A stretch of 64,000 nucleotides of DNA from assembly GCF_025602895.1 (NCBI RefSeq), contig NW_026516369.1, positions 1 to 64,000 on the forward strand. The letters are read 5' to 3'. This document shows, one piece after another, positions 43,060-54,899 of this stretch. Within the stretch, counting starts at the first letter, position 1; every line of letters begins with the position of its first letter. The notes under the pieces were generated by a model. It saw nothing but the letters and a program-made list of their open reading frames with translations, was not told the origin of the DNA and did no database searches. Made by a program: the position numbers and the translations under genes. The DNA is from Polychytrium aggregatum (lineage: Eukaryota; Chytridiomycota; Chytridiomycetes; Polychytriales).

Positions 43060-43087
43060 CACTTTATTCAGAAAAAAACGGGACAAT
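43058..43087 (+). repeat. Left terminal inverted repeat of the Fanzor element, with polyA signal
   Basis: Pairs with 46413-46446. On the - strand it reads GAATAAAGTG, so it also supplies an AATAAA polyadenylation signal about 90 bp after the Fanzor stop codon. Confidence 0.8.
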
Positions 43088-43157
43088 ATAGCCGTTTCCA
43101 TGAACATGTAGTATGTGCTGTGCTTGCGTCAAGCAAAGCCACAAGAAATAAAACAGA
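43088..43157 (-). ncRNA. Candidate guide-RNA (fRNA/omega-RNA-like) region after the Fanzor stop
   Basis: Inference. In characterised Fanzor loci the guide RNA overlaps the 3' end of the gene and the element end. Here the - strand contains a perfect small hairpin, GCTTG-ACG-CAAGC (about 43122-43134). It also has a block resembling GACGCAWGCCATCRCATACTACGCTG that is conserved in both deleted copies (38390-38414, 42771-42797). The exact RNA boundaries cannot be seen from sequence. Confidence 0.35.
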
Positions 43158-45611
43158 TCACTTTGGCAGCCTCCGAGTGAAGACCGCCGGTCGCTCTCCG
43201 ATCTCCACAATCGACCTGCATACTGTGATCATGTTGCGCGCCGCATTGACGTCGCGATTCCACACTGTCCGGCAGCTGGGATTCTTGCAGCTCCTGACAA
43301 AGTGGGAATTCGCAACACTGGGCGCATCGAGTCCTTCCAACCGAACTGGCTCCAGGCACTTGGAGCATACTTGCGAGGTGTTGAACTCGTTCGTCGAGGC
43401 CACCTTGACGCTTCCATGATGGTGATTGGGACGGCGTCGGTGGTGCTCGAATTGCTCAAAGTACTGAGCAAACCGCTGCCTCCGAGGGCTGGATGCATAG
43501 CCCTTGCCCTGTCGCCATGATGCATTGCCAAAGGCGATCACCACATCGGTCCGTATCGGGGCGTGCTTCAGGACGGCCTTGCACATCTTGTCGACGGCCA
43601 CTTGGCGCCTCTTGTGGCCCGTGAAGCGATGGTGACGGGCCTTCTTGCCAAGGTGGAAGTCGAGCTGCACTCGCAGCTCCGGTCGCAGGACATGGGTGAG
43701 ATGGACCTTGAAAGCCTCCGAGGACGACACCTTGGGCGAGGGGGTGGTCGACATCCAAGTCTCGATGCTGAGTCGATACTTCATGATATTGTGCCACTTG
43801 GTGTTGGACGTATGGCCACACATGTGCTGGTAGTGGCCATTGGAGAATGAGACCACCTCGTCTTGGTGGCCCGGTGCTTGGATGACCGCCGTGAAGATGG
43901 AGCCGACTCCAGGATCGATGCCAATCCAAGTGGTGCGGTTGGGGTCTGGGTCGCCAATGTGCTCCTGGATACGCTGCTCGGCAGTCGGAGGAGGCTCGAT
44001 GGTCTCGGTGCGATTGGTTCGACGCACAAACTTGACGAGGCCGATGGTGCATCCAATGCCATCGGTGCTGATCTCGTAGTTGAACAGCTTCTTGTTCACG
44101 TCCCGCTCTTGGAAGAGGGAACTACGCAGCTTGAAGCAACTGCGCCAGAGACGATCCTGGTTGTTGATGCCGTCATCACCTTCATCCTTGAGCTTGTCCC
44201 GGGTGAGTCCAAGACGATGTTCGGTGTCAAGGAGTTGCCAGAGAGTGACGGTGTCAATCTTGACATACTTGGCCGTGGCAGTGCACAGAGGAACCATCGT
44301 GCACACGGCCGGAGGAGTGTCGACGGCGAGCTGCTTGAGGGCCCACTTGAGTCTGGATGCCAGCTTGTTGATCTTGGACTTGGTGGTGCCGAGCTCAGAC
44401 TTGGCCTTGGTGAACCTCTTGTCGTCGGAGGGAATGCCTCGGGCAGTGAGCTCGTCCAGCTTGGCCTGGCGCTGCAGCTCGGTGACTCGGAGGGCGGGCA
44501 TGTCACAGTCGATCCACTTGTGGACATTGTCGACCATCTTGTCTCGGGCGAGGATTCTCACATGGTGTGAGAGGCGATGGAGGGCCCGGAAGCGGTCCTG
44601 GTCGCTGCTGTACCGAAACTCGTCCAGGACGTGGCCAAAGTCTGGATAGAGGAACTCGAGATCGGCCTTGGGTGGAGTCTGCCCTGGTTTCTCGAAGAGC
44701 TCGAGACAGGCCTCGATGGCGTCGTGCTTATGCTTGTTGGCTGGGAAGACGGCAGCGCAGAAGCGGCGAAGGAGTCGCCAGTAGGCCAGGTCGAGGTGGG
44801 TGGTGCAGTTGGTAGCATAGGCATTGACAGCCAGGGTGAGAAGCTGACTGTGAGCACCATCAGGCAGACGAGGGGCCGGAGGCAGGTCTGCGTGCCGAGT
44901 GGTCTGGTAGATGCCAAAGGAAACAACCAACTGCTCGTTGTACTGCTCATTGTCCCCGGTCGGCGAGAGGGCACCGGCCTCGACAATCGTGAAGCATTGG
45001 CGGATGAATGCAGGTGTGGACTTGGAAATGACGGGGACGGGAAGATCCTGCTCGATGCACCGGAGGATGTGCAGGTTGAGCAGCCTGGATGCCTCGAACT
45101 GGATCTGGGTCATGGCCTCGACGGTGGCCTGGATCTTGTCGCGGAGAGCGGGATTGAGACAACAGCCATCCATCGTCTGCTTGAAGCAGCTGAACTGAGG
45201 GGCGGATGACCTTCCATCCACGAGTGGGACGACAGAACTCTTGAGGGGGTGATATTCGGGACACCTGTTGGTGTTGCAACGTTCGTGATCGGTACCGTCG
45301 CACTGGCGACATCGCTTGCCGGTACTCGAGGAAGTAGATGGACCAGGCTCGGTGGGATCGACATCCATTGGATCTGCAGAAGCAGTGGTGGTGAGCGACG
45401 GAGCAACAGACGACCAAGCATGCGTGGGGTCAGAATACGAACCAGAGACAGGCTCCGACTGTGACTTGGCTTTCTTGGGCCTGGGTGGCCGAGGCTGGCC
45501 ATCACCGGTACCCTTGCGCTTCGGAGGCATGGGGGCAGAGGATGCTGGATGCCTGCCAGTGGTACTGGTCAGAGCAGAGACTTTTTTATCGTACAATGGC
45601 GCGATGATCAA
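43158..45611 (-). CDS. Fanzor protein (eukaryotic TnpB-like RNA-guided endonuclease)
   Basis: Uninterrupted 817-codon frame without introns, unlike almost every neighbour. The N-terminus has basic clusters (MPPKRK, RPPRPKKAK) that look like nuclear localisation signals, and a Cys cluster CRQCDG...CNTNRCP. RuvC-I: WIGIDPGVGSIFTAV (catalytic Asp). The usual RuvC-II position reads VVIAFGNASW without Glu. The Glu in ASTNEFNTSQVCSKC sits where Fanzors place their relocated catalytic Glu. The zinc finger is CSKC...CKNPSC and RuvC-III is NRDVNAARNM. All nuclease residues expected for an active Fanzor are therefore present. Length and mariner context suggest the Fanzor1 group. Start: the first ATG after the TATA box is 45611; an internal Met at 45530 (MPPKRK) is an alternative giving 790 residues. 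Confidence 0.93.
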   Translation of the reverse strand: MIIAPLYDKKVSALTSTTGRHPASSAPMPPKRKGTGDGQPRPPRPKKAKSQSEPVSGSYSDPTHAWSSVAPSLTTTASADPMDVDPTEPGPSTSSSTGKRCRQCDGTDHERCNTNRCPEYHPLKSSVVPLVDGRSSAPQFSCFKQTMDGCCLNPALRDKIQATVEAMTQIQFEASRLLNLHILRCIEQDLPVPVISKSTPAFIRQCFTIVEAGALSPTGDNEQYNEQLVVSFGIYQTTRHADLPPAPRLPDGAHSQLLTLAVNAYATNCTTHLDLAYWRLLRRFCAAVFPANKHKHDAIEACLELFEKPGQTPPKADLEFLYPDFGHVLDEFRYSSDQDRFRALHRLSHHVRILARDKMVDNVHKWIDCDMPALRVTELQRQAKLDELTARGIPSDDKRFTKAKSELGTTKSKINKLASRLKWALKQLAVDTPPAVCTMVPLCTATAKYVKIDTVTLWQLLDTEHRLGLTRDKLKDEGDDGINNQDRLWRSCFKLRSSLFQERDVNKKLFNYEISTDGIGCTIGLVKFVRRTNRTETIEPPPTAEQRIQEHIGDPDPNRTTWIGIDPGVGSIFTAVIQAPGHQDEVVSFSNGHYQHMCGHTSNTKWHNIMKYRLSIETWMSTTPSPKVSSSEAFKVHLTHVLRPELRVQLDFHLGKKARHHRFTGHKRRQVAVDKMCKAVLKHAPIRTDVVIAFGNASWRQGKGYASSPRRQRFAQYFEQFEHHRRRPNHHHGSVKVASTNEFNTSQVCSKCLEPVRLEGLDAPSVANSHFVRSCKNPSCRTVWNRDVNAARNMITVCRSIVEIGERPAVFTRRLPK

Positions 45612-45655
45612 ATCAAGGCGAGATGAGGGAAGAAAGCAGCAGGACGAAGGTGTGG

Positions 45656-45663
45656 CATTTATA
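45656..45663 (-). promoter_or_regulatory. TATA box (TATAAATG) of the Fanzor gene
   Basis: GGGTATAAATGCC on the - strand, 45 bp upstream of the first ATG. It shows that the Fanzor gene carries its own promoter inside the element, independent of the transposase. Confidence 0.65.
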
Positions 45664-45771
45664 CCCGAGAGCAGGAGCCCGTCTTTGCGGGCTGGTTGGG
45701 GAAGTGACCCTGTTCAAAAATCGCCGAGAGGTTCAAGCCAGGGATTTGAGCGTGAAAATGGCGGCGTGATT

Positions 45772-45836
45772 GGAGGGACAACCCCAAATTGGAGGAACTC
45801 AACCCCAAATCGGTGGGGACTCAACCCCAAAGAAGT
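45772..45836. repeat. Tandem repeat at the transposase/Fanzor-promoter junction
   Basis: Three imperfect copies of a unit like aaccccaaatcggtgggactc, each about 20-24 bp. It replaces the transposase C-terminal coding sequence and may mark an internal rearrangement breakpoint. Confidence 0.7.
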
Positions 45837-46375
45837 TCTCGATGGGATTGAAGTCGGGCGAGGCAGGTGGGGTGAAGATCACTGACCATCCTCGGCGCTC
45901 GATGCAGTCCAGGACAGCCATTGTCTTGTGCATGCTGACATTGTCCATCACAATCACAGAGTCATCTGGGAAGCTCGCTCGCTCAAAGAACTCGACCATC
46001 GAGTGTGTCTTGAATGATGTGGGGATGTACATGCGATGCAGCACACCAGTGGTTGATGGCAAATGCAGCCGAGACAGACTTGTGTTTCATGTGATTGCGC
46101 TGACGAAGCGGAGCACCCTTCGGTGAGTATCCGTAGAGAGGGAAAATGGATTTCCTGATCCCTGTCTCATCGACAAAAACGAATCGTCGTGGGTCGATGG
46201 AGCGGACCTGGTCCCTGAACTGTGCCACTCGCTCATCCAGTCGCTTGGACTTGTAGAGGTGTGTTGCCCTCTTGTGTGAGAGACCTGCTCGGTGGATGGC
46301 AGTGTGGCAGAGTGAGAGTGATACTTTCCTCTGGAGAGTGGTTGTGTGGCGAATGGTCATGGCCAGCGCGCGATA
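45799..46375 (-). pseudogene. Broken DD34E (Tc1/mariner-type) transposase
   Basis: Two overlapping frames make up one transposase remnant. Frame 1 (to about 46080) holds the end of the helix-turn-helix region (LSLCHTAIHRAGLSHKRA) and the first catalytic Asp (RRFVFVDETG). Frame 2 (46062-45799) has the second Asp (VIVMDN) and the Glu (PDFNPIENFFG), with 34 residues between them. Lesions visible: about 100 N-terminal residues are absent, the frame shifts near 46065, and after NFFG the frame runs into a repeated ESPPIWGLSSSNLG segment instead of the usual C-terminus. It is therefore very probably inactive. It lies directly between the right inverted repeat and the Fanzor promoter. Confidence 0.88.
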
Positions 46376-46412
46376 ACATTGGGTAACAAAATATTCGATG
46401 AATGGTCAAAAA

Positions 46413-46446
46413 CCCGGGTGTCCCGTTTTTTATTGGATTGCCTGTA
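46413..46446 (-). repeat. Right terminal inverted repeat of the Fanzor element
   Basis: Pairs with 43058-43087 and closely matches the right ends of the copies at 38655-38691 and 43026-43059. It ends in TA at 46445-46446. Confidence 0.8.
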
Positions 46447-46632
46447 AAATGAAAACTCGAGACAGGTGCTTTGTCGCTCGCCAGTAGCAAAGCTCGTTCG
46501 CCAATAGCCAAGGCCGCTCGCCACTGCCCGCGCTGCTCCCCAACACTTGTGCCGTCGCTCGATCCCATGCCCCCCTCAGCCCTCCCTTGGCTCAATGAGC
46601 ACCTCTCTCTTCTGTTATGCAGGCGTGCCGGA

Positions 46633-49600
46633 TCAGCCCTTGCTGGCCTTGGTCTTGGCAGCCGATCCCTTTGCTCCGGCAGCTGTCTTGGCCGAGTCCT
46701 CTTGCATGGAGGCTCGCACCTCGCTGATCATCTCGCTAACAGCGCTGTACCATTCTTGAATGTTTGTTCCCGGGCGCGCGGTCAGCAAAAACGAGCCGGC
46801 CGACCAGGTCAACGCCAGGGTTTTCTCGTTGCTGTCGGTGAAAAGCAGGCCGTTTATCGCAGCAATTGTGACAATGAAGCCTTTCTCTTTCTGCAGATGT
46901 CAGAGCAAGCATTGGGTATCAGGCCACTGGACGGCAGGGCACACCGGTCTGTCCGTCGTAGATGCACCGACGCCAATCCACGACATGCTCAAACGAAACC
47001 ACTTACTGGGTTCTTCGAGTCTTCAAAGACCAGGAAGGGATTTTCTGGAGCGCGGCAGATGATGCAGTTGATCTTCTTCCACTTTTGGGGAAAGAAGCTT
47101 CCAGTGTCCTTCCAGATGAACGAAAACTCTTCAAAGGCCTAAATGCGGTCATCCAGACACCGATGAGCGATTCCAACAGCAGGGAACGTGCCATTTGCGG
47201 CGCTGCAAGTGAGTCTGTCGTAGCTCACCAGTTTCTTGTCACTCAGTTTGTAATCCTCAGCTCCTCTGACTCGGTTGGCTGCCGCGGAGCCCGTCGATTT
47301 CGATTGTGTCATGACGCTGCTTCCAATCGTTCCGGCATGCGTTTCCTTGTAGACCACCATCAAAATGGGTGAGATCAACATATGCTGGATGACTGTCAGG
47401 CAGAACCACTGCACAAAGAGGCGGATCACTGAGCGCTCGCGGAGACTCTGAGTGTTGGAGCCGACATTGGGTAGGATGATGATGCACGCCAGGACGATCG
47501 TGTACACCGAGATGCTAGTCTCAAGCGCCTCTCCGAATCTGTAGACCACGATCATAGAATGTCAATATCAGAAACTATGCGTCTCTCAGGACTCCTCATC
47601 GGCATCGAGATTGAGTAAAGCGATCGGACTTACTGGCGGGGGACATTACGGGTCTTGTACGCCAAGAATACACAGAGAAGCAGGAAGATGCCGTTCAATG
47701 CGTAGAGTGCGCCGATGGTTCCGCTCGAGACTGACGTGTTGTTTGGTGTGCACAGTTGAAGCTTTCGAAGTCCAATCTGAGTCACCGTGACGGACTGCGG
47801 ATTCATGCCATGGTTGACCGCCAGCAAGATCTGCAAGGGTTGGCAGAGGTATGGGAGTGCAGTGATGGAGGAAGCAGGGAGGCGAAGACAAAGTGAGGAC
47901 TGAGCACTCTATTGTTGATATCATGACCCACACTTCTGGCCGGGTCATACTGCGACGGAACTTTCAGCCTACCGTCTCGGTCAAGCAGAACACGCCCGTG
48001 ATTGTCAGCAGGAATGAGTCGCTCAAGTTTCTTCGCACGAGCTTTGCGTTATCTGCGAGTCGGAGATTTCCAAGTGCTGGTCAGCTATACCAGGGCCACG
48101 GAGATGTCACTTTGCCGATCCACTTGAGCAGTAGGCACGTACCAAAAATACACCACAATCGCCAGGCCTTGACGCATATAGATGACTAGATGAAGCAATT
48201 GGATGATCAGAAGCTCAGGATAGCCAAATCAATGACACGATGGCACAAGACCCGGGTCGTCTGTACTGCAAAGCGACATGCGAACGTACAGTAACGAGAG
48301 AAAAGCCGAGGCCCATGAGCCATGGCTGGATATAGCTGTGCAGCAATGACAGTGGTATTGCCAGATCCGCAACAAACAATCGATGGTCGTCGATGCAAAG
48401 GATGGCATGTGTTAGAACGTATCAATCAATCCACAGCGAGCAGAGACATGACGATGCAAGTGGAAGGAGCGATGAAGGGACTGGGCGCAGCGCAACTCGG
48501 ACAGGACGAGATCAGAAGCACCCCTTACCAGATCCATGTGTTGCTGCCAACGTTTGCAATGTCAATCACACTTTGAACGCCCCAGAGACAGAGGCCCACC
48601 TAGATATGGCCGACAATTGCGTTCAGGATCAGGCTTGATCATTTATCGCCAGAACAATATCCATAGTCCTTTCCGGGATCCCATACATACCAGCAGAATC
48701 GAGTTGAACAGAGGGCCACGTTTCATGACCAGCGGATGACGCTTCAAGTAGATCATGAAAACGAGGGACACGACGGAGATGCAGATAGACAGGGCAAAGA
48801 GCACAGCGATAAAGATAGACAGTCCGTCGATGAGCCCTGTCTCGGGAACAACATAGCTGAGCTGATCAAAGGTGAAGACCGGATAGTCGAGCGGGACGCT
48901 GGAGCCTCCTCCGCTCCAGGTGGGGCTGCTTGTCATGTTGATGCTGGAAGTTGAATAGTTGGCAATGGCGCTGTATACCACTGTGGTGCCAACGCTGCTG
49001 ATTTGCTTAATATATCCAGGCCTTCGAATAGATGATCAAGTTGATTAATACTTTTCAAACCGAGCCTCAGATACACTTCCATTTGGGCAAACACTTACAA
49101 CACAGCGCTGCCCATGGGGTCGAGACTTGAAGAGCGCAAGTAGACAGCCCGATTCGTCAAACAGCAGAGCAGTTCCCATAATGTTGTTGGCGTCATAAGG
49201 GAAAGGGGGCTCAAATCAGTGACGATCGACAATTCATTCCATCAGATGGTATTCGATGTCGATGAGTGCTCCCTCCCTTGTGACGCGATTAGCATGGGAG
49301 CCAAGTGAACCTCCTAAAGGTGAATCTGGATAATATTAGGCGTCTGGGTTGACTGCGCGCATATTTTACATACACAAATAGGCCGTTGACACCTTGGTAA
49401 CCAGTCGCCGTGATCATGGCTGGCGTGACGGGGCCAAAGGTAGTAGCAATGGCACTAGGCGTCAAGTTGTTTGCGCGGAGACCCTACGACAGCGATATGT
49501 CACGCAGCGTCCGATGATGGGAAGGTAAGCAGGGGGGTCGGCAGCCGTAGGGCGTTGTTGGAAAGAGAACAGCATCCAAAAACTGGCTACTTACTGCATC

Positions 49601-52072
49601 CCATGTTGTGAATATAGCCATGGCGGCATCGTAGGCTCGGCTTTAGTGGAGGATATGTGAGCAAAGATTAGCGATACCCGCAAGTCTTGAAGGCTCATGG
49701 TAGACAATAGCACAGACTTTTGCCAAGACACTATCGAGGCCCATACATGGCAATGTCGGAGGGTATGCCAGTAGAATCGAACCAGTTGACGTTGGGGGCG
49801 TCCGTTCCAGCAACGCTGCGAAGCAAACCAACTGTTAGCCCAATCGGGGATATTGTGCAGCTGATGGCAAGACGATCGATTGATGGCAAGACGATCGACG
49901 AGAGCCGCAAATGCAGATGCTACCTGTTCATATTGCGGGTTACAAAGTAGCTGTATCGATTGTAGAAGCTGGTGTAGGTGGCTGTCGTGAGAACGTTTGG
50001 GTGCTGTCAGACAGAGCGAGGTTAGCGTCGCTAGCATCAGCACGATGTCGGATTCCACATTTTGAAGCGCAGTGACGGATAGGCATTGATACTTACTTTC
50101 TGGAATGTTGGTGTCAATACACCCACGGACTGCGCAGAGGTTCCGGCACCGAAATAGGCGTCGATGCTGGCTGGAAGGAGGGTCTGGCCGAGAGGCGTGA
50201 CTGTGATCCATACCTGGCAGAAGAAACGGTCGGCAAGTGCCGTCGATTAGATACAGGAATCTGCCACTGGCAATACGCCTCTGCCTCCTGCATTTCTTAT
50301 GGCGCAGCGGACGGCTTACATATCCTGGACCGGTGAGACCGTATGCCCTGGCGGTAGTGCCAAGCTCCAGATTAGCCTATAATTCTCAAACCAGACCGCC
50401 GCTCGCCGATTGAGGTGTCCTCAGTTGACCTCGCTGCCACATTCAAACATGGCCCAACAGACTGGACTGCCATCGGCCTTGCGACAGAATAGCCACAGCA
50501 ACGAGCCGAACTTACGCCGCCGCATAAAACACAATGTCGGTGTATGCAGGTCCGCCGCTGCAGCCGAGACAGATCAAACCAGAGCATTAGATCGATGCTT
50601 GCTTCACATACGCACTCACAGCACACGCGACGGACCCGAAGCAGAGGCGGCTGAGCGGTCTGCGAGGCGTGGGCAACTCAGGTCGGTTCTCGCGCTCGCC
50701 TGAACATGCTGCCCGAATCTCGCTCCCGGACTTACATCAAGAAAATAATCCGGGCGAATTCGTTCTGGATCGAGGCAAACGCTGGACCCAGCTCGGCCAC
50801 TGCAAGCGCAGGGTTAGCGAGAGCAGCCGAGCTGAGTCGAATAGCTTTGTTTCACGTGGATGTGGAGGCGGATGATAGCGGCGATCGTTAATCAATGGAA
50901 ATGGCGATAGAGCTTGATACGCTGTGAAGTTGCGGAATACAGCGGTCCAACGCATTGCGCATATTGAAAGACGGCAGTGTAGGAGCAAACGACCATGGCG
51001 CTCTATTCGAATACGTGAGTCCACAGGGGCTGTTCCGAACATGCATCCACTGACCTTGGGAACTCAATAAGTTGATGTTGCCTTGAGCACCAAGGGCCCA
51101 GTTCAACATATCGAGCGAGTCGCTCTCGACTGAGTAGAGCACAGCCATTTTGGTCCAGTTGAAGCTTTGAGCGATTTGCATGGCAGCGACAGCGGCACCC
51201 CTGGAACGAGAACAGAAGCAATCAGAACCAATCGACGCCCGGATTTATGCGAGCGTGTCAAAACGGATCTGGGAGCAGCAAGCTCGCGTGGCGTAGCCGA
51301 GCCTCGGAACATACATGGGCTCCATTCGTACAATCAGAGGGTATTGCCCATTGGAGAGAGCAGTAGCATTGCAGGTCACGCAGACTTGAGGGAAGCCAAG
51401 GGAGGAGCTCAGGGTAGCCGAGTACGAGGTGAGATCGCTGGTTGGATCCCCAAAGAGTGCGACACAGTTTTGGTTCATGATCAAATCGATGATGGCCGCG
51501 TCCTAGCGAGTTCAGGAGCGAGAAGTAGCTTGCGATGTCAGAATACCGAAACGCGCGGCGAGACGACTCTTTGCCCATGCCTGGGAGCGGCGCCATCGCG
51601 TTTGCTCTCTCGCCACCACATTAACGTACAGAGCCGCCTGGCTGTGCTGCCGATGAGGCTTGCTTGACACTGATGGTGGCAGTCGGCAAGATTGTAGTGC
51701 TGTTGTTGACTGTTTCGACTGCCATCAGCATCCCCATGGTGGCCAGATAGCTCTGAGCTTGAACCCCGAACCCATAGGTAGGGGTGTAGTTGGCTTGGAC
51801 AACGCCGACATTGAGCTGCACGGCACGTTCCAAGGTAGGCACAGGTTAGATGGCGAGAGATGATGGCGGCCACTAAAGCGCCCGGGCGGACCGGCCTCAG
51901 GGAACCTCCCCGGGGCGAGCAACCAGGGTCTCTCCAACCACCTCATCAAGCAGCACAATGCCCGTGCGTTTGCATGTAACCATACCGTGTAGCTGTTCTT
52001 TGCAGCTAATACCAGGTGACAGAGCACATGCAGGACCAGAAGCACCGGGGTCCTCATGCGAGCGTTAGCCAT
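46633..52072 (-). CDS. Class C (GABA-B-like) G-protein-coupled receptor with C-terminal PH-like domain
   Basis: Gene of about 20 exons. A signal peptide (MANARMRTPVLLVLHVLCHLVLA) starts exon 1 (52072-51986). A periplasmic-binding-fold ectodomain follows (51815-51630, 51502-51315, 51200-51055, 50799-50736, 50557-50516 and later exons). Its motifs include LSSSLGFPQVCVTCNATALS, MAVLYSVESD, GPGYVWITVTPLG and SRAYDAAMAIF. The seven-pass region lies at about 48980-47120: LSIFIAVLFALSICISVVSLV, CLWGVQSVIDIA, YIQPWLMGLGFSLVT, NLSDSFLLTITGVFCLTET, LLLCVFLAYKTRNVPRQ and YRFGEALETSISVYTIVLA. The last two exons (about 47120-46992 and 46890-46633) look like a PH domain: FIWKDTGSFFPKWKKINC, then NIQEWYSAVSEMI. 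Several internal splice junctions (near 50350, 49300 and 48200) are not resolved. Confidence 0.82.
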
Positions 52073-52986
52073 TGTGTCTTGAGCACCAACCGATGTCCGT
52101 ATCGAAGCCGAATGCGATTTGAGTAGGGGCCTCTAAGTAAGAAGCCTTGTCCCCAAACTTGCCGGCTGAAGCGCGATATTTAGAGGAAAAATTGCCCGAT
52201 TGCAAGCTCGTTGAGGGAGCGGGCGAGCCCACAGCCTCCCACTCGCAAAATGTCTCCGAGCTTCCAGGTCAGAGTGGGCATCGACGGGCCTGGTGCTTTG
52301 AAGCACCTTGATTGGGGGCAGCCAGCTCACTCTTGCTCTGCAGCTGGCATACGGAAGATCTGCTGGTCTGTACCGATCATGGAGTGTGACGTCAGCACAA
52401 GCATTGATCGAGCTGTCAGGAGCCTGCGCCCAAAGGTCAATGACGGTAACCCTGGTGGTGAAGGGCAAGATGCCAGCAGTCGTCCGTGCATCCGATCCCC
52501 AAGGATGCCCAAGAAAGCCCGGCACCTCCATTGCGAGGATTAACCGCAGGATGGCGTGGAATGGACATGTGCTGGGAGGTCCGGTTGATCTCCCTGAGCG
52601 ACGAGCGACTACCTGTGGAGTGAATGGGGCCCATGCCATGAGGAACGGGAGGCTGGTTTGGGCACACAGTCATGGTCACCTTACTGCATCTCTGGGCTGT
52701 GGCCCGCCTGGCGACAACAGCTGCGGTGATGGCTCAATGGGATCCCAATTGATGAGCCGTCTCGCCCGTCACCGCTCACCCAGCCATGACGTCTGGGTAT
52801 CGCGTTGACGCTTGGAGCGTTTGGCTATGTGTACATGTTTTTTTTTGGCAGTACATTGTATTTGCACTTCAATACAAGAAACAAACAAGATGGCGTTGGG
52901 GAGAGGAAGAGCTATCGGCGCATGTGTGGAGAGACGAGAATGCTTCGGAGAGGATCGAAATGGCCATGTGTCGCTTGACTGAGCGC
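52073..52986. other. Intergenic region between GPCR start and RAB11 stop
   Basis: About 0.9 kb. Open frames on both strands overlap but none has recognisable motifs or clean splice sites. It should contain the GPCR promoter. Confidence 0.55.

Positions 52987-54899
<1,913 letters not shown>

Larger units (their letters stand above)
43058..46446 (-). mobile_element. Tc1/mariner-type transposon carrying a Fanzor gene
   Basis: 3389 bp from TA to TA. Left terminus: TACACTTTATTCAGAAAAAAACGGGACA. Right terminus, read on the - strand, starts TACAGGCAATCCAATAAAA and continues AACGGGACACCC. The AAAAAACGGGACA core is shared, forming imperfect terminal inverted repeats of about 28 bp with TA target dinucleotides. 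Cargo, both on the - strand: a broken DD34E transposase near the right end and an open Fanzor gene filling most of the rest. Fanzor genes riding in mariner-type elements are established for eukaryotes. The element probably cannot transpose on its own because its transposase is damaged. Confidence 0.88.

Noticed and set aside
43158-45611. Interpretation as bacterial TnpB or IS605/IS607 contamination
   Set aside because: The protein is twice TnpB length with nuclear-type basic motifs and a relocated RuvC-II Glu. It has a TATA box and AATAAA signal, lies in a TA-flanked mariner-type element and is surrounded by intron-rich fungal genes.
52133-52639. 168-codon - strand frame between GPCR and RAB11
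   Set aside because: No homology-like pattern and an equally long + strand frame covers the same bases; treated as intergenic.
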